This document shows positions 1 through 6,387 of a stretch of 17,627 nt of DNA, in pieces. The number at the start of each line of letters is the position of its first letter. The first letter of the stretch is position 1. This DNA is from a bacterium (GTDB taxonomy: Bacteria; 4484-113; JAGGVC01): NCBI GenBank assembly GCA_039961635.1, contig JABRWB010000082.1:1-17627 (forward strand), given 5' to 3'. A model generated the notes under the pieces. It saw nothing but the letters and a program-made list of their open reading frames with translations. It did not search any database and was not told where the DNA came from. The position numbers were made by a program, and so were the translations under genes.

Positions 1-1
1 C

Positions 2-91
2 GAGCGTCCACATCATGGCTACCGCAACATGGGAAAACGCCCGATCGACACCATTAACGAATTCCAAAAGAGCGTTAGACAAGATGGTTAG
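2..91 (+). mobile_element. 3' end of a DDE integrase/transposase gene (IS fragment)
   Basis: An open frame enters from the left edge and stops at TAG 89-91, giving 29 residues that begin ERPHHGYRNMGKRPIDTI. The pattern RPH-x-GYR-x-x-G-(K/R)-x-P is typical of the extreme C-terminus of rve-type integrase cores (IS3/IS481-like transposases), just after the catalytic Glu. The rest of the gene lies outside the window. Its stop overlaps the 3' end of the convergent DGQHR gene by 17 bases, and no terminal inverted repeat can be seen between them. The family call rests on this short tail only; the exact IS family is uncertain. Confidence 0.72.
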
Positions 92-1220
92 TAGTACAAT
101 CAAGCTCCTTGGCAATTGCAACAGCACCTGCCCTGGACGAGTATGGCTCTACCCAACCGCCTTTCTTCTTCCAGAAATCGGGTGCTCCATGAGCAACTTT
201 TTCCATACATACTGCAAAATTATCTTGATTACATGGCTGGTTTGCATAGGAAAAATGCCCAAGAAGTGCGGCTCCAAATTGTCCCAAGGCTTGTAGGCCA
301 GTATTTGTCATAAGCTTGTAATTCAGCTTATCATTCCATTCGATTGCCCATGTTTTTGCAACGGCGTTGAAAAACGCATTTGTTACTTCGTAAATGTAAC
401 TGTAATTGTGAAGTTCATCAGTGTCAAAGCCTTTAAGGAAATGATTAAGTCCATCAATAAGAGCCTTTATTCTGATGAGGTATGTATCGCCCTTTTCCTT
501 GCGGCCAGCGAAGTGAATTCGCTTGTAAAACGGACTTAACTTATCTTCATGAAGTTTACCTGCAAGCCATAATTCTAAATTCTCCTTTTTCTTTGTGGTC
601 TCAGGAATCGTATGGTATTCAAGAGTAAGCAGATGGTTTACGTTTAATTTTCTTTGTTCACTATTGATTGTTGCAAAAATCCTTTTCTCATTATCGATGT
701 CCACGGAATCCATAATGCAAAAGGGAGAAAGAACATTGTGAAGTGCTGGAAGTTTTTTGTCCCCTCCTGCGTAGTAAAGTCGATGATTTCCATCAACTCG
801 TGAAATGGCCACTTCGCGCGGCTTAAGTTCTTTGATCTTGTTCCAATGAATTTTAATCTTGACAAAATCCATCTCAAAGCCCTTTGGACCTTTGGTGGGT
901 GCCTTTTTCTCGATAGTTACGCAGTCACGCTTTCTGATATTCAAAATGATTTCTGGCCAAAGGCGGGGTTTATCAGCTGCATCTGACGCCGCATACTCGT
1001 AAGCCCTTCGTGCGTGACTTGAACTTAACTCCCTTTGCATTCCTTGGGGGTTGTTTGACTGATTATATTCGTCGGCTTGCGACATTTGAGAAAGAACTGC
1101 CAATGATGCAAAACCTCGGTAACATTTTACTCCGAGGCTTTTTCCCGAAACTGCATAAATCGCGGAGACATCACCAGTCGAACTGACAGGCTCACTTAAT
1201 TTCTTAATTCTCTTGGACAT
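75..1220 (-). CDS. DGQHR-domain protein (DndB-like), orphan
   Basis: A 381-residue protein. The signature DGNHRLYYA is at about residues 143-151 and FATINSEQRKLN at 182-193; both match the DGQHR family, which includes DndB, the regulator of phosphorothioate DNA modification, and other ParB/sulfiredoxin-fold proteins. The start is the ATG at 1220, which has GGAGG eight bases upstream (1229-1233), rather than the TTG at 1235. A promoter lies at 1263-1291. Codons are A/T-ending and the gene is clearly poorer in G+C than every gene to its right, so recent acquisition is likely. No dndC, dndD or dndE partner is visible, although the left flank is cut off. The biochemical role is unknown: family members take part in DNA-modification or defence islands, but a function for this one cannot be assigned from sequence. 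Confidence 0.85.
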   Translation of the reverse strand: MSKRIKKLSEPVSSTGDVSAIYAVSGKSLGVKCYRGFASLAVLSQMSQADEYNQSNNPQGMQRELSSSHARRAYEYAASDAADKPRLWPEIILNIRKRDCVTIEKKAPTKGPKGFEMDFVKIKIHWNKIKELKPREVAISRVDGNHRLYYAGGDKKLPALHNVLSPFCIMDSVDIDNEKRIFATINSEQRKLNVNHLLTLEYHTIPETTKKKENLELWLAGKLHEDKLSPFYKRIHFAGRKEKGDTYLIRIKALIDGLNHFLKGFDTDELHNYSYIYEVTNAFFNAVAKTWAIEWNDKLNYKLMTNTGLQALGQFGAALLGHFSYANQPCNQDNFAVCMEKVAHGAPDFWKKKGGWVEPYSSRAGAVAIAKELDCTTNHLV

Positions 1221-1262
1221 GAATCTATCCTCCAAAGGAGATCATTTAAGACAAACAAAGTA

Positions 1263-1291
1263 AATATACTGCTTTTCTTAAATCTTGTCAA
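1263..1291 (-). promoter_or_regulatory. Consensus sigma70-type promoter of the DGQHR gene
   Basis: On the minus strand a perfect TTGACA (plus 1286-1291) is followed after exactly 17 bases by TATATT (plus 1263-1268). The start codon lies about 42 bases beyond the -10 box and has a strong GGAGG. This is the only promoter in the window with a consensus -35. Confidence 0.75.
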
Positions 1292-1314
1292 TGAAAACGA
1301 CCTGGTTTCAAGAA

Positions 1315-1524
1315 TCAGATGTTTGGCGGTTCCTCCCCATCCTCCTCCATTTCCACCCACTCGTCCGTTTCCGACGGCATCAGGACGTATCCCGCCACAT
1401 CGTGGACGTGAAATCCCCTCTCCAGCCAGTTCGAGCGGCCGGTCGTGCACCAGGTGTAGACGGCTTTGCCGAGGGCCTCGGCCCGGCGCCCCGCGTGGGC
1501 GGCTTGGCAAGGGTGATAGAACAT
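1315..1524 (-). CDS. Small hypothetical protein (69 aa)
   Basis: I do not recognise this family. The 69-residue frame uses almost only G/C-ending codons, like the established genes of the window, and it carries an extended -10 box 45 bases upstream and GGAGGG just before its ATG. These support a real gene. The product has a Trp/His-rich middle (for example TWCTTGRSNWLERGFHVHDV), two Cys (6 and 26) and an acidic tail EMEEDGEEPPN, with no signal peptide or membrane segment. It ends 24 bases before the -35 box of the DGQHR promoter, so it may mark the boundary of host sequence. Overlapping frames on both strands were judged shadows because their codon use is poor. Confidence 0.62.
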   Translation of the reverse strand: MFYHPCQAAHAGRRAEALGKAVYTWCTTGRSNWLERGFHVHDVAGYVLMPSETDEWVEMEEDGEEPPNI

Positions 1525-1568
1525 TGCCCTCCGCTCTCCAACTCTAAATCCTGGGGGACATCCTCCTG

Positions 1569-1577
1569 ATTATAGCA
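1569..1577 (-). promoter_or_regulatory. Extended -10 promoter of the 69-aa gene
   Basis: The minus strand reads TGCTATAAT, a perfect extended -10 box. It lies 45 bases upstream of the ATG at 1524. No good -35 is visible, which is usual for extended -10 promoters. Confidence 0.5.
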
Positions 1578-1586
1578 GAAAGGCTA

Positions 1587-1720
1587 GTTGACGGTTGCGA
1601 GTTGACAGTTCCGAGTTTGGGGTTGCCAGCCGCTTCGCGCACTGGGCGATTTGGCGTTGGTTTCAATTGCCAACTGCTAACTGTCAACAGTCCAACTGTC
1701 AACTGTCAAACCGTCAACTG
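1587..1720. repeat. Inverted pair of heptameric repeat arrays (fold-back)
   Basis: In the left arm GTT recurs at 1587, 1594, 1601, 1608, 1615 and 1622, always 7 bases apart. In the right arm AAC recurs at 1672, 1679, 1686, 1694, 1701, 1709 and 1716, with steps of 7 or 8. The arms are reverse complements in part: GTTGACGGTT (1587-1596) pairs with 1709-1718, and GTTGACAGTT (1601-1610) pairs with 1694-1703. The unit resembles the short tandemly repeated repetitive (STRR) heptamers known from cyanobacteria, for example CAACAGT. Confidence 0.8.
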
Positions 1721-1775
1721 TCCAGCTTGCAGTGCGCGTCCGCCCGCCTCTCCTGCTTCTTCCAGCGACGCGCCG

Positions 1776-1790
1776 CTGTGTCTCTGTGGT
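1776..1790. repeat. Fragment of a CCACAGAGACACAG-type dispersed repeat
   Basis: CTGTGTCTCTGTGGT is identical to 15740-15754, inside the tsaC 3' extension. It is the core of an interspersed repeat that I recognise from many environmental bacterial genomes, where it is often mistranslated as NHRDTEIAED. Confidence 0.6.
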
Positions 1791-1850
1791 CTTGCTTTTG
1801 CTTTCAACTCCTCGCGATCCCAAGGGCGCTTTCCCCGCGTCGCGCAGTTT

Positions 1851-1872
1851 GGCACAGGTTCGGCACAGGTAC
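1851..1872. repeat. Tandem 11-base duplication
   Basis: GGCACAGGTTC is followed at once by GGCACAGGTAC, with one difference. No function is evident. It could be a pair of binding sites or a slippage product. Confidence 0.45.
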
Positions 1873-1979
1873 GGCGGCCCGAACCCGCGCATATTTTGGC
1901 GGCGGATATGGCGGCGGCAACCGGCGGAAAGCGGCGGCCGCCGAATCGGGCGCCGCGGCGGCCCGGCGGCTTCCTGCGG

Positions 1980-2513
1980 CTATACTCCCTCGCCCTGGTA
2001 ATCGCCGTCGTAGAGGCGCTTCGTTTTGCCTTCGAGGCGGATGAAGAAAATCTGGCCGATGCGTGCGTTCCGGTAAAGGCGCAGCGGATTCCACACGGAC
2101 AAAAGCCCCTGGCCGCGGCCGCGGTAGCCCGGATCCCACACCGCGGAAAAAAGCGTCGCGCCGCTGCGCATCAGGCTGGAGCGCGGGAGGATGACGCCGA
2201 TCGCGTCCGGCGGAACCTCGACGATTTCGTTGTAGCGCACAAGGTATCCGCCCGGCTCGAGCTCCGCGTATCCGCCGTAGGTTGTGCGCGCCTGCTCTGA
2301 CAGCGACGGGTCGGTAAGCTCGTTTCCGAGCGGGTCCTGCCACTCGATCGCCGCGGTGTCGGGCAGGCGCCGGAGCTGGTTCGTGAAGTCCAGCGCGCCG
2401 GTGCCGGCGAACCGGCTGATGTCGCGCAGCGAAAGGTCAACGCCCGCGCCCTGCACCTGCGCCTCGCGGTCGATGAGTTCGAGAATGTTCACGAATCCGG
2501 GGCTGACTATCAT
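1980..2513 (-). CDS. dut: dUTP diphosphatase, archaeal-type (DCD/DUT superfamily)
   Basis: A 177-residue enzyme of the trimeric dUTPase/dCTP deaminase fold, expected to hydrolyse dUTP to dUMP and pyrophosphate in the cytoplasm, keeping uracil out of DNA and supplying dUMP for thymidylate synthesis. Motifs in order are GVDLSL (24-29), PRSSLMRSG (110-118), AVWDPGYRGRGQG (124-136), NARIGQIFF (149-157) and YDGDYQGEG (168-176). The block WDPGYRGRGQG followed by NARIGQ matches the archaeal DUT group better than bacterial Dut (about 150 aa), and it lacks the GWEG-type motif of dCTP deaminases. The start is ATG 2513 with AAGGAG upstream. An in-frame extension is possible but has no better ribosome site. 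dCTP deaminase or bifunctional activity cannot be excluded. Confidence 0.83.
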   Translation of the reverse strand: MIVSPGFVNILELIDREAQVQGAGVDLSLRDISRFAGTGALDFTNQLRRLPDTAAIEWQDPLGNELTDPSLSEQARTTYGGYAELEPGGYLVRYNEIVEVPPDAIGVILPRSSLMRSGATLFSAVWDPGYRGRGQGLLSVWNPLRLYRNARIGQIFFIRLEGKTKRLYDGDYQGEGV

Positions 2514-2570
2514 CCTGCATCTTCTCCTTGTGGCTTCCCGGCCGCGGTTCACAAGCGTCGCGGCGGGGCG

Positions 2571-2579
2571 ATTCTATCA
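2571..2579 (-). promoter_or_regulatory. Extended -10 promoter of dut
   Basis: The minus strand reads TGATAGAAT, 57 bases before the dut ATG. It is back to back with a possible plus-strand -10 (TATCAT, 2601-2606) for the HD-GYP gene. Confidence 0.42.
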
Positions 2580-2598
2580 CCCCAGCAGGGTATTCCGG

Positions 2599-2606
2599 TG
2601 TATCAT
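2599..2606 (+). promoter_or_regulatory. Possible -10 region of the HD-GYP gene
   Basis: TGTATCAT lies 27 bases before the ATG at 2634. Two other plus-strand genes here (3787 and 12421) have TGTATAAT in their leaders, which supports the assignment. No clear -35 is seen. Confidence 0.35.
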
Positions 2607-2633
2607 TGGCGCGTCCCCAGGTGGAGGCTGCGA

Positions 2634-3773
2634 ATGGCGAAACACGCATTTCCGATGCACTCGATCCGCTCCGGCGAGCGCTACGAGTCCGACATATTTC
2701 TCGGCCGCGAGTTCCTGCTCAGGCAGGGGCATCCGGTCACCCCGGAGCTGTTCATCCGGCTCAAGAGGCGGGGCGTGAAGGAGCTGACCACGCCGCTCGA
2801 ATCGCTGGCCGTCCGGATGCGCGAGCGCGTGGGCGCGCTGCCCGCGCTGCACCGCGAGAAGCTGGCGGAACGCAGGGACGCGCTGCTGGCGGAAGCGGGG
2901 GTGGAATCGGCAGTTCCACACGAGATATACGATCGCGCGGTAGCAGCTTCCGCGGCGGCATTCCTTGATGCTGCAAACGGCACTCTTACCGACTTCTCCC
3001 CCCTCTTTAATTGCGCGAATGAGCTTGCGGAAAGGGTGAAGTTCACCGGCGGAGAAGTGTACAAGCCGCTGGACACGCCGTCGCCGGATTTGTATTACAC
3101 GCGGCACGGCGTAAACGTCGCGGTATTGCTTTTGTCGGTGATGGACGGCGCGGCGGAAGAGGTGGGCAAGGCGCAGGTAGCGATGGGCGGGCTGCTGCAC
3201 GACATCGGCAAGGCGCACGTGCCGGGGACGATTCTGTTCAAGCAGGGCGCGCTTTCGGAAGATGAGTGGAATGCGGTTCGCGATCATGTTTCTCACAGCA
3301 TGAAGCATCTTGCAGCGGCAATCGAAGTCGCGCCGGAAATCCGCGGGATGATCGAAGGGCATCACGAAAAGTGGAACGGCACGGGCTATCCGGCTGGGAA
3401 GGCGGGCGAGGATATCCCAGCGCTTGCCCGGTGGCTGACCTGTTGCGATGTTTACGACGCGCTGACGACGACGCGCGCGCATCAGGGCAGGGTGGCGCCG
3501 CCTATCGCGCTCGAACTCCTGCTCCAGAGCGCGGGGAGCCACTTCGATCCGGACGTGGCGGGGAAGATTTCGCTTCGGCTGGGGACGTACCCGGTCGGAA
3601 GCTATCTGCTGTTGGACGTTGACAGGACGGCGCTGGTCGTCCGCAATTTCCCCGGCGACGCGCCCGACAGGCCGGAGGTCGTACCGGTCACATTCGACGG
3701 AGGGGAGCCGCGCGCGGGCGCGCGCTTCAGGATTTCCGGGCGCTCGGAAGTATCCGACATTATTGATGTATGA
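2634..3773 (+). CDS. HD-GYP domain phosphodiesterase (c-di-GMP turnover)
   Basis: A 379-residue soluble protein. The N-terminal part (about 1-140) resembles the DUF3391-like domain often placed before HD-GYP. The catalytic half has the expected metal ligands and signature: H158, HDIGK (189-193), H218, HHEKWNGTGYP (243-253) and DVYDALTTTR (272-281). The family hydrolyses cyclic di-GMP, usually through pGpG to GMP, and so lowers the second messenger that promotes biofilm and represses motility. With all motifs intact, activity is likely. The start is ATG 2634, with GGAGG six bases upstream (2623-2627); a longer frame from 2598 lacks a site. There is no receiver or sensor domain, so the input is unknown. 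The next gene starts 13 bases downstream but has its own promoter-like box. Confidence 0.9.
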   Translation: MAKHAFPMHSIRSGERYESDIFLGREFLLRQGHPVTPELFIRLKRRGVKELTTPLESLAVRMRERVGALPALHREKLAERRDALLAEAGVESAVPHEIYDRAVAASAAAFLDAANGTLTDFSPLFNCANELAERVKFTGGEVYKPLDTPSPDLYYTRHGVNVAVLLLSVMDGAAEEVGKAQVAMGGLLHDIGKAHVPGTILFKQGALSEDEWNAVRDHVSHSMKHLAAAIEVAPEIRGMIEGHHEKWNGTGYPAGKAGEDIPALARWLTCCDVYDALTTTRAHQGRVAPPIALELLLQSAGSHFDPDVAGKISLRLGTYPVGSYLLLDVDRTALVVRNFPGDAPDRPEVVPVTFDGGEPRAGARFRISGRSEVSDIIDV

Positions 3774-3775
3774 TG

Positions 3776-3781
3776 TATAAT
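3776..3781 (+). promoter_or_regulatory. TATAAT box five bases before an ATG (leaderless start)
   Basis: A perfect TATAAT (preceded directly by TG) ends five bases before the ATG at 3787. CCGACA, a partial -35 match, lies 16 bases upstream. A transcript would begin at or within one base of the start codon, and no Shine-Dalgarno sequence is present. Confidence 0.55.
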
Positions 3782-3786
3782 ATTCA

Positions 3787-5748
3787 ATGCGTTTGAGTTT
3801 TCTTAGCGGAAAACCTGCGCCGCCACAAATTGCGCCGCTTCGGGGAGCGGCCGTCTTTCTCGCCGCAATGCTTTTTGCAGCTCCCGCGCGCGCGCAAGCT
3901 GGAGCGGGCGCGCCGGCGGATGCCGCGAATCCCGCGCAGGACGTCGTCCATCTCGTTTGTCCGGTGGATGGTACGCAGTTCGATTACGCCCCTAAAAAAT
4001 TGCCCCGCGGGCATTTGATTCAGGATCGCGATTTCTGTCTGCGGCTCGTGCCTGATTTATCCAGCTTCGCGACCACCGAACTGTATTCCGCGCGGTTGGC
4101 GGTTTGTCCGAAGTGCGGATTCTGCGCGGAGCCCGCGTCCGCGCTGTGGAAAGGAGAGAGCGCGGCGTCGCGCTGGTACCGCGACAATATCGCGCCGAAG
4201 GACGGACAAGGCGCATCCAAGCCGTCGTCTTCGCCGTGGGACGAGTTCGAACGCGCGGCGAAGCTTATCGAAAAATCAGGCGCGCCGGAGCGCGACAGCG
4301 CGGTGCAGTGGCTCAACGCGGCTTACGCGCTGCGCACCGGTTTCTGGAGCGAGCATCCGGATTGGGCCAGAGTGGCGGCGAAGCTTGAAAGCGACCTGCG
4401 GACTGCAACTGCGGGAAGCGGCTCGGTGCCCTCCCCCAAATCGCTGTACGAGGACTCTATCGAAATCCCGTCGTATTTCGGCGATTTGCTGTTGGACGGC
4501 GGGCGCGCGTATCCCGCGATGGGAATCCTTTCGCTTTACTGGCTCGCTCGCGGCGAGACCGCGCGCGCGAAGCACGCCCTCAATTCGTTCGCGGAGCTTG
4601 CATCCGCAGCCGGAAGCGCTCCCGCAAATTCCGGCGCGGCGCTGATGTCCGAGCTGACGGGCGAAGGGCTTTTGGAAAAAATGCGCGGCTACCAGGAGAA
4701 CGCGATTTCCGCGTTCGAGGAGGCGCTCAACCAAGGCCAGCTTACCGTAGGCGAAGTGCCGGTGGTGTATTACCACTTGGCGGAGCTGTACCGGCGCACG
4801 GGCGACCTTGGAATGGCGGAGCGGTACTACAATCTTGCCAAAGCGTCCCCGGCGTTGAATCCGGATGTGAAAAAGCGCACCGACGAAGGGCTTGCGCTGT
4901 TGGGCGCTGACGAGAAGCTTTATTCCACGCTGGACGATTACGTGAGCGGGCGCGCGATTGACGAGCTGCCGCTTGAGGATATTTCGCGCGAATTGCCCGT
5001 TCCCGAAGCGCCGGCAGAGGCCGCGTTTTCAGGTGAAGGCGAAACGCGGGACTTGCTCAAAGAACCGGCGGACGACGCAACTCCTCACAAGAACGAGGCG
5101 ATTGTCATCGGCAGACCAAAGAAAGACGGCGAAGTTGGAAAGAATGAGGAACCTGCTAATGATTCCGGGGCTGCCGATGTGGATGATGAAACTATGTATG
5201 CCGCAACGGATGAACCGGACGCGTCAAAGCTGCATGCGCCCGAAAAGCAGACTGACGGTGAATCCGCAGACGCGAGCGAATCCGCGCAGCCGGAAAAGAA
5301 GCCGGGAGACGGAATTCTGATTCTCAAACGTGAGCCGGGACCAGAAGAGGAATCGGAATCCGCGGCGCCCGTTGAATTGAAGCCTGTTATTGCCGAAGAA
5401 ACGCCTGAAGAGGCGGCGGAAACGGAAAACGCGGAAACGCCGCCCGTGGCCGTCGAAACACCAGCGGAGGCGGAAGGCGGTGAGCCGACCGCCAATGAAT
5501 CCGGCGAAGCAAAATCCATTGACGAATTGATCCGCGAAAGCGTCGAAATCCAAACGGGGGCCGTGCCGGAAGGCGACGTCGTTCCCGAAGACCCGTCAAT
5601 TCCCGCTGAATACTGGGGGATGGTTATACCCGGATACTACATCGAGGAGCCGGAGGAATCAGGGGAGGGGGAAGGCGATTCCGAAGAAGGCGGTTCGGAG
5701 GAAAGCGAATCCGGCGGCGATAAGGAAAACAATCAGGCCGAGGAATAG
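3787..5748 (+). CDS. Secreted zinc-ribbon (DUF2225-like) TPR protein with long acidic tail
   Basis: A 653-residue protein. An N-terminal signal (hydrophobic 20-36, ending APARAQA) suggests export. A Cys-rich module with C58, C84, C107, C110 and C113 (HLVCPVDG ... CPKCGFCAEP) resembles the DUF2225 zinc-ribbon. Helical repeat segments follow, with TPR-like pairs near 240-275 and 300-370 (ENAISAFEEAL, YYHLAELYRRTGDLGMAERYY). From about 400 to the end the chain is low-complexity, very rich in Glu, Ala and Pro, and probably disordered. The function is unknown; TPRs suggest protein binding at the cell envelope. DUF2225 proteins usually lack such an acidic extension. The ATG at 3787 appears leaderless. 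Confidence 0.8.
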   Translation: MRLSFLSGKPAPPQIAPLRGAAVFLAAMLFAAPARAQAGAGAPADAANPAQDVVHLVCPVDGTQFDYAPKKLPRGHLIQDRDFCLRLVPDLSSFATTELYSARLAVCPKCGFCAEPASALWKGESAASRWYRDNIAPKDGQGASKPSSSPWDEFERAAKLIEKSGAPERDSAVQWLNAAYALRTGFWSEHPDWARVAAKLESDLRTATAGSGSVPSPKSLYEDSIEIPSYFGDLLLDGGRAYPAMGILSLYWLARGETARAKHALNSFAELASAAGSAPANSGAALMSELTGEGLLEKMRGYQENAISAFEEALNQGQLTVGEVPVVYYHLAELYRRTGDLGMAERYYNLAKASPALNPDVKKRTDEGLALLGADEKLYSTLDDYVSGRAIDELPLEDISRELPVPEAPAEAAFSGEGETRDLLKEPADDATPHKNEAIVIGRPKKDGEVGKNEEPANDSGAADVDDETMYAATDEPDASKLHAPEKQTDGESADASESAQPEKKPGDGILILKREPGPEEESESAAPVELKPVIAEETPEEAAETENAETPPVAVETPAEAEGGEPTANESGEAKSIDELIRESVEIQTGAVPEGDVVPEDPSIPAEYWGMVIPGYYIEEPEESGEGEGDSEEGGSEESESGGDKENNQAEE

Positions 5749-5754
5749 CCGCCA

Positions 5755-5774
5755 CGCCGATTTGGAGCTCGGCG
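5755..5774. terminator. Hairpin between convergent genes, possible terminator
   Basis: CGCCGA (5755-5760) and TCGGCG (5769-5774) form a six-base-pair stem with an eight-base loop, followed by the A/T-rich GTATATTTATT. It lies just after the stop at 5748 and before the convergent gene ending at 5809. The stem is short and there is no clean T-run. Confidence 0.42.
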
Positions 5775-5808
5775 GTATATTTATTGGTGCGGTAATTTCA
5801 AAGGCCAA

Positions 5809-6126
5809 CTACTCGCCTTTATTATCTTCCGGGGCGGACTTGCCTTTTTCCTCGCTTGTGATTATCGGAATCTGGTCCTTCTCCACGTAGCCGAATTCCT
5901 CCTTGAGGAACCGCTTTTGGAAATCTGAATCTTCCTTTAATTGCTTCGTCTCGCGCAGAACGTCCAGGTGCTTGTCCTGGAGCGCCTTGTATATCTCCTC
6001 CCGCTTCGCGAGTTCCTTTCCCAGCAGGTAATCCTGCCGCCAGAACGAAACGAGCGTGCCGAGCGAAAGGAGCAGCGTGAGGACAAGCGCCGCCGCAAGA
6101 AGCATCATCCGCACCCGCTTGGGCAT
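5809..6126 (-). CDS. FtsB/DivIC-like septum formation protein
   Basis: A 105-residue bitopic membrane protein. A short basic N-terminus (MPKRVR) leads into one membrane helix (about 7-28), then a charged heptad-like coiled coil (about 33-75, KELAKREEIYKALQDKHLDV), an F-G-Y-V motif near 78-81, and a charged tail. This size and order match the FtsB/DivIC family, which bridges FtsL and FtsQ in the divisome; the motif GYVEKDQIP resembles the usual start of its globular end. Assignment rests on architecture, since the family is weakly conserved, and other short coiled-coil membrane proteins remain possible. The ATG at 6126 is preferred over the upstream one at 6162 because it sits six bases after an extended -10 box and begins directly before the helix. 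Confidence 0.68.
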   Translation of the reverse strand: MPKRVRMMLLAAALVLTLLLSLGTLVSFWRQDYLLGKELAKREEIYKALQDKHLDVLRETKQLKEDSDFQKRFLKEEFGYVEKDQIPIITSEEKGKSAPEDNKGE

Positions 6127-6132
6127 GGCGGG

Positions 6133-6141
6133 ATTGTAGCA
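6133..6141 (-). promoter_or_regulatory. Extended -10 box six bases before the ftsB-like ATG
   Basis: The minus strand reads TGCTACAAT, then six bases, then ATG. With the usual spacing from -10 to +1, transcription would start on the A of the start codon, giving a leaderless mRNA. No Shine-Dalgarno sequence lies in the six bases. Confidence 0.55.
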
Positions 6142-6179
6142 TAAGGAGGGTAATTCAAGCAAGGAAGCGGCAGATTAAC

Positions 6180-6235
6180 GAATGAGGCGCAACACTCAAG
6201 GTGATTAAATCCCGGAAGTTTTGCACCATTGAAAG
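6180..6235 (+). mobile_element. Decayed copy of the IS leader found at 17463-17518
   Basis: The 56 bases match 17463-17518 at 49 positions by hand alignment, without gaps. The match ends shortly after the TTGAAAG that begins the transposase frame in the right-hand copy. The palindrome there (GGTGCAACAC/GTGTTGCACC) is degraded here to GGCGCAACAC/GTTTTGCACC, and no transposase frame follows. This looks like a relic of an IS end or an independent copy of the hairpin unit. Confidence 0.65.
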
Positions 6236-6387
6236 GAATACGCCATTTGGCGTTTAATGGTTTTGTTTGGATTTCAGAATTTGAAATTGGCAGCAGCACT
6301 GTCGAGATAGAAACTGCGAGGAGGTACTCTGCAAGCTGCCTACGCGGGACTGTCCAAACAGGCGAATGTCAACGATTTGCCCCCGGC
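6236..6387. other. Gene-free stretch between the IS relic and the FHA gene
   Basis: No gene is supported. It contains GAATTTGAAATTGGCAG (6277-6293), which recurs with one change at 11108-11124, and otherwise nothing recognisable. Confidence 0.5.

Larger units (their letters stand above)
1525..1979. other. 455-base gene-free gap carrying several repeat types
   Basis: No convincing gene lies here. Long frames that cross the gap on both strands are by-products of high G+C and of the dUTPase gene. It holds the extended -10 at 1569-1577, an inverted pair of heptamer arrays (1587-1720), a copy of a CTGTGTCTCTGTGGT dispersed repeat (1776-1790), an 11-base tandem duplication (1851-1872), and a very GC-rich tract (about 1895-1978) of no evident function. 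Confidence 0.7.

Noticed and set aside
75-1220. Complete Dnd phosphorothioation system
   Set aside because: Only a DGQHR-type protein is present; no cysteine desulfurase, DndC, DndD or DndE homologue is seen in the window.
1285-1569. Plus-strand frames opposite the 69-residue gene
   Set aside because: They lack a ribosome site and have weaker codon bias than the minus-strand frame, which also has a promoter.
1587-1720. CRISPR array
   Set aside because: The repeat unit is only 7 bases with no spacers of constant length, and the two arms are inverted.
1851-1872. Sigma-54 promoter (GGCAC-like)
   Set aside because: The required GC element 4-5 bases downstream is missing, and the sequence is better described as an 11-base tandem duplication.
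1602-2300. 232-residue plus-strand frame over the repeat gap and dut
   Set aside because: It starts in heptamer repeats and continues antisense to dut; composition is that of a shadow frame with no recognisable motif.
2577-3542. 321-residue minus-strand frame antisense to the HD-GYP gene
   Set aside because: It is Arg-rich shadow sequence; all catalytic motifs lie on the plus strand.
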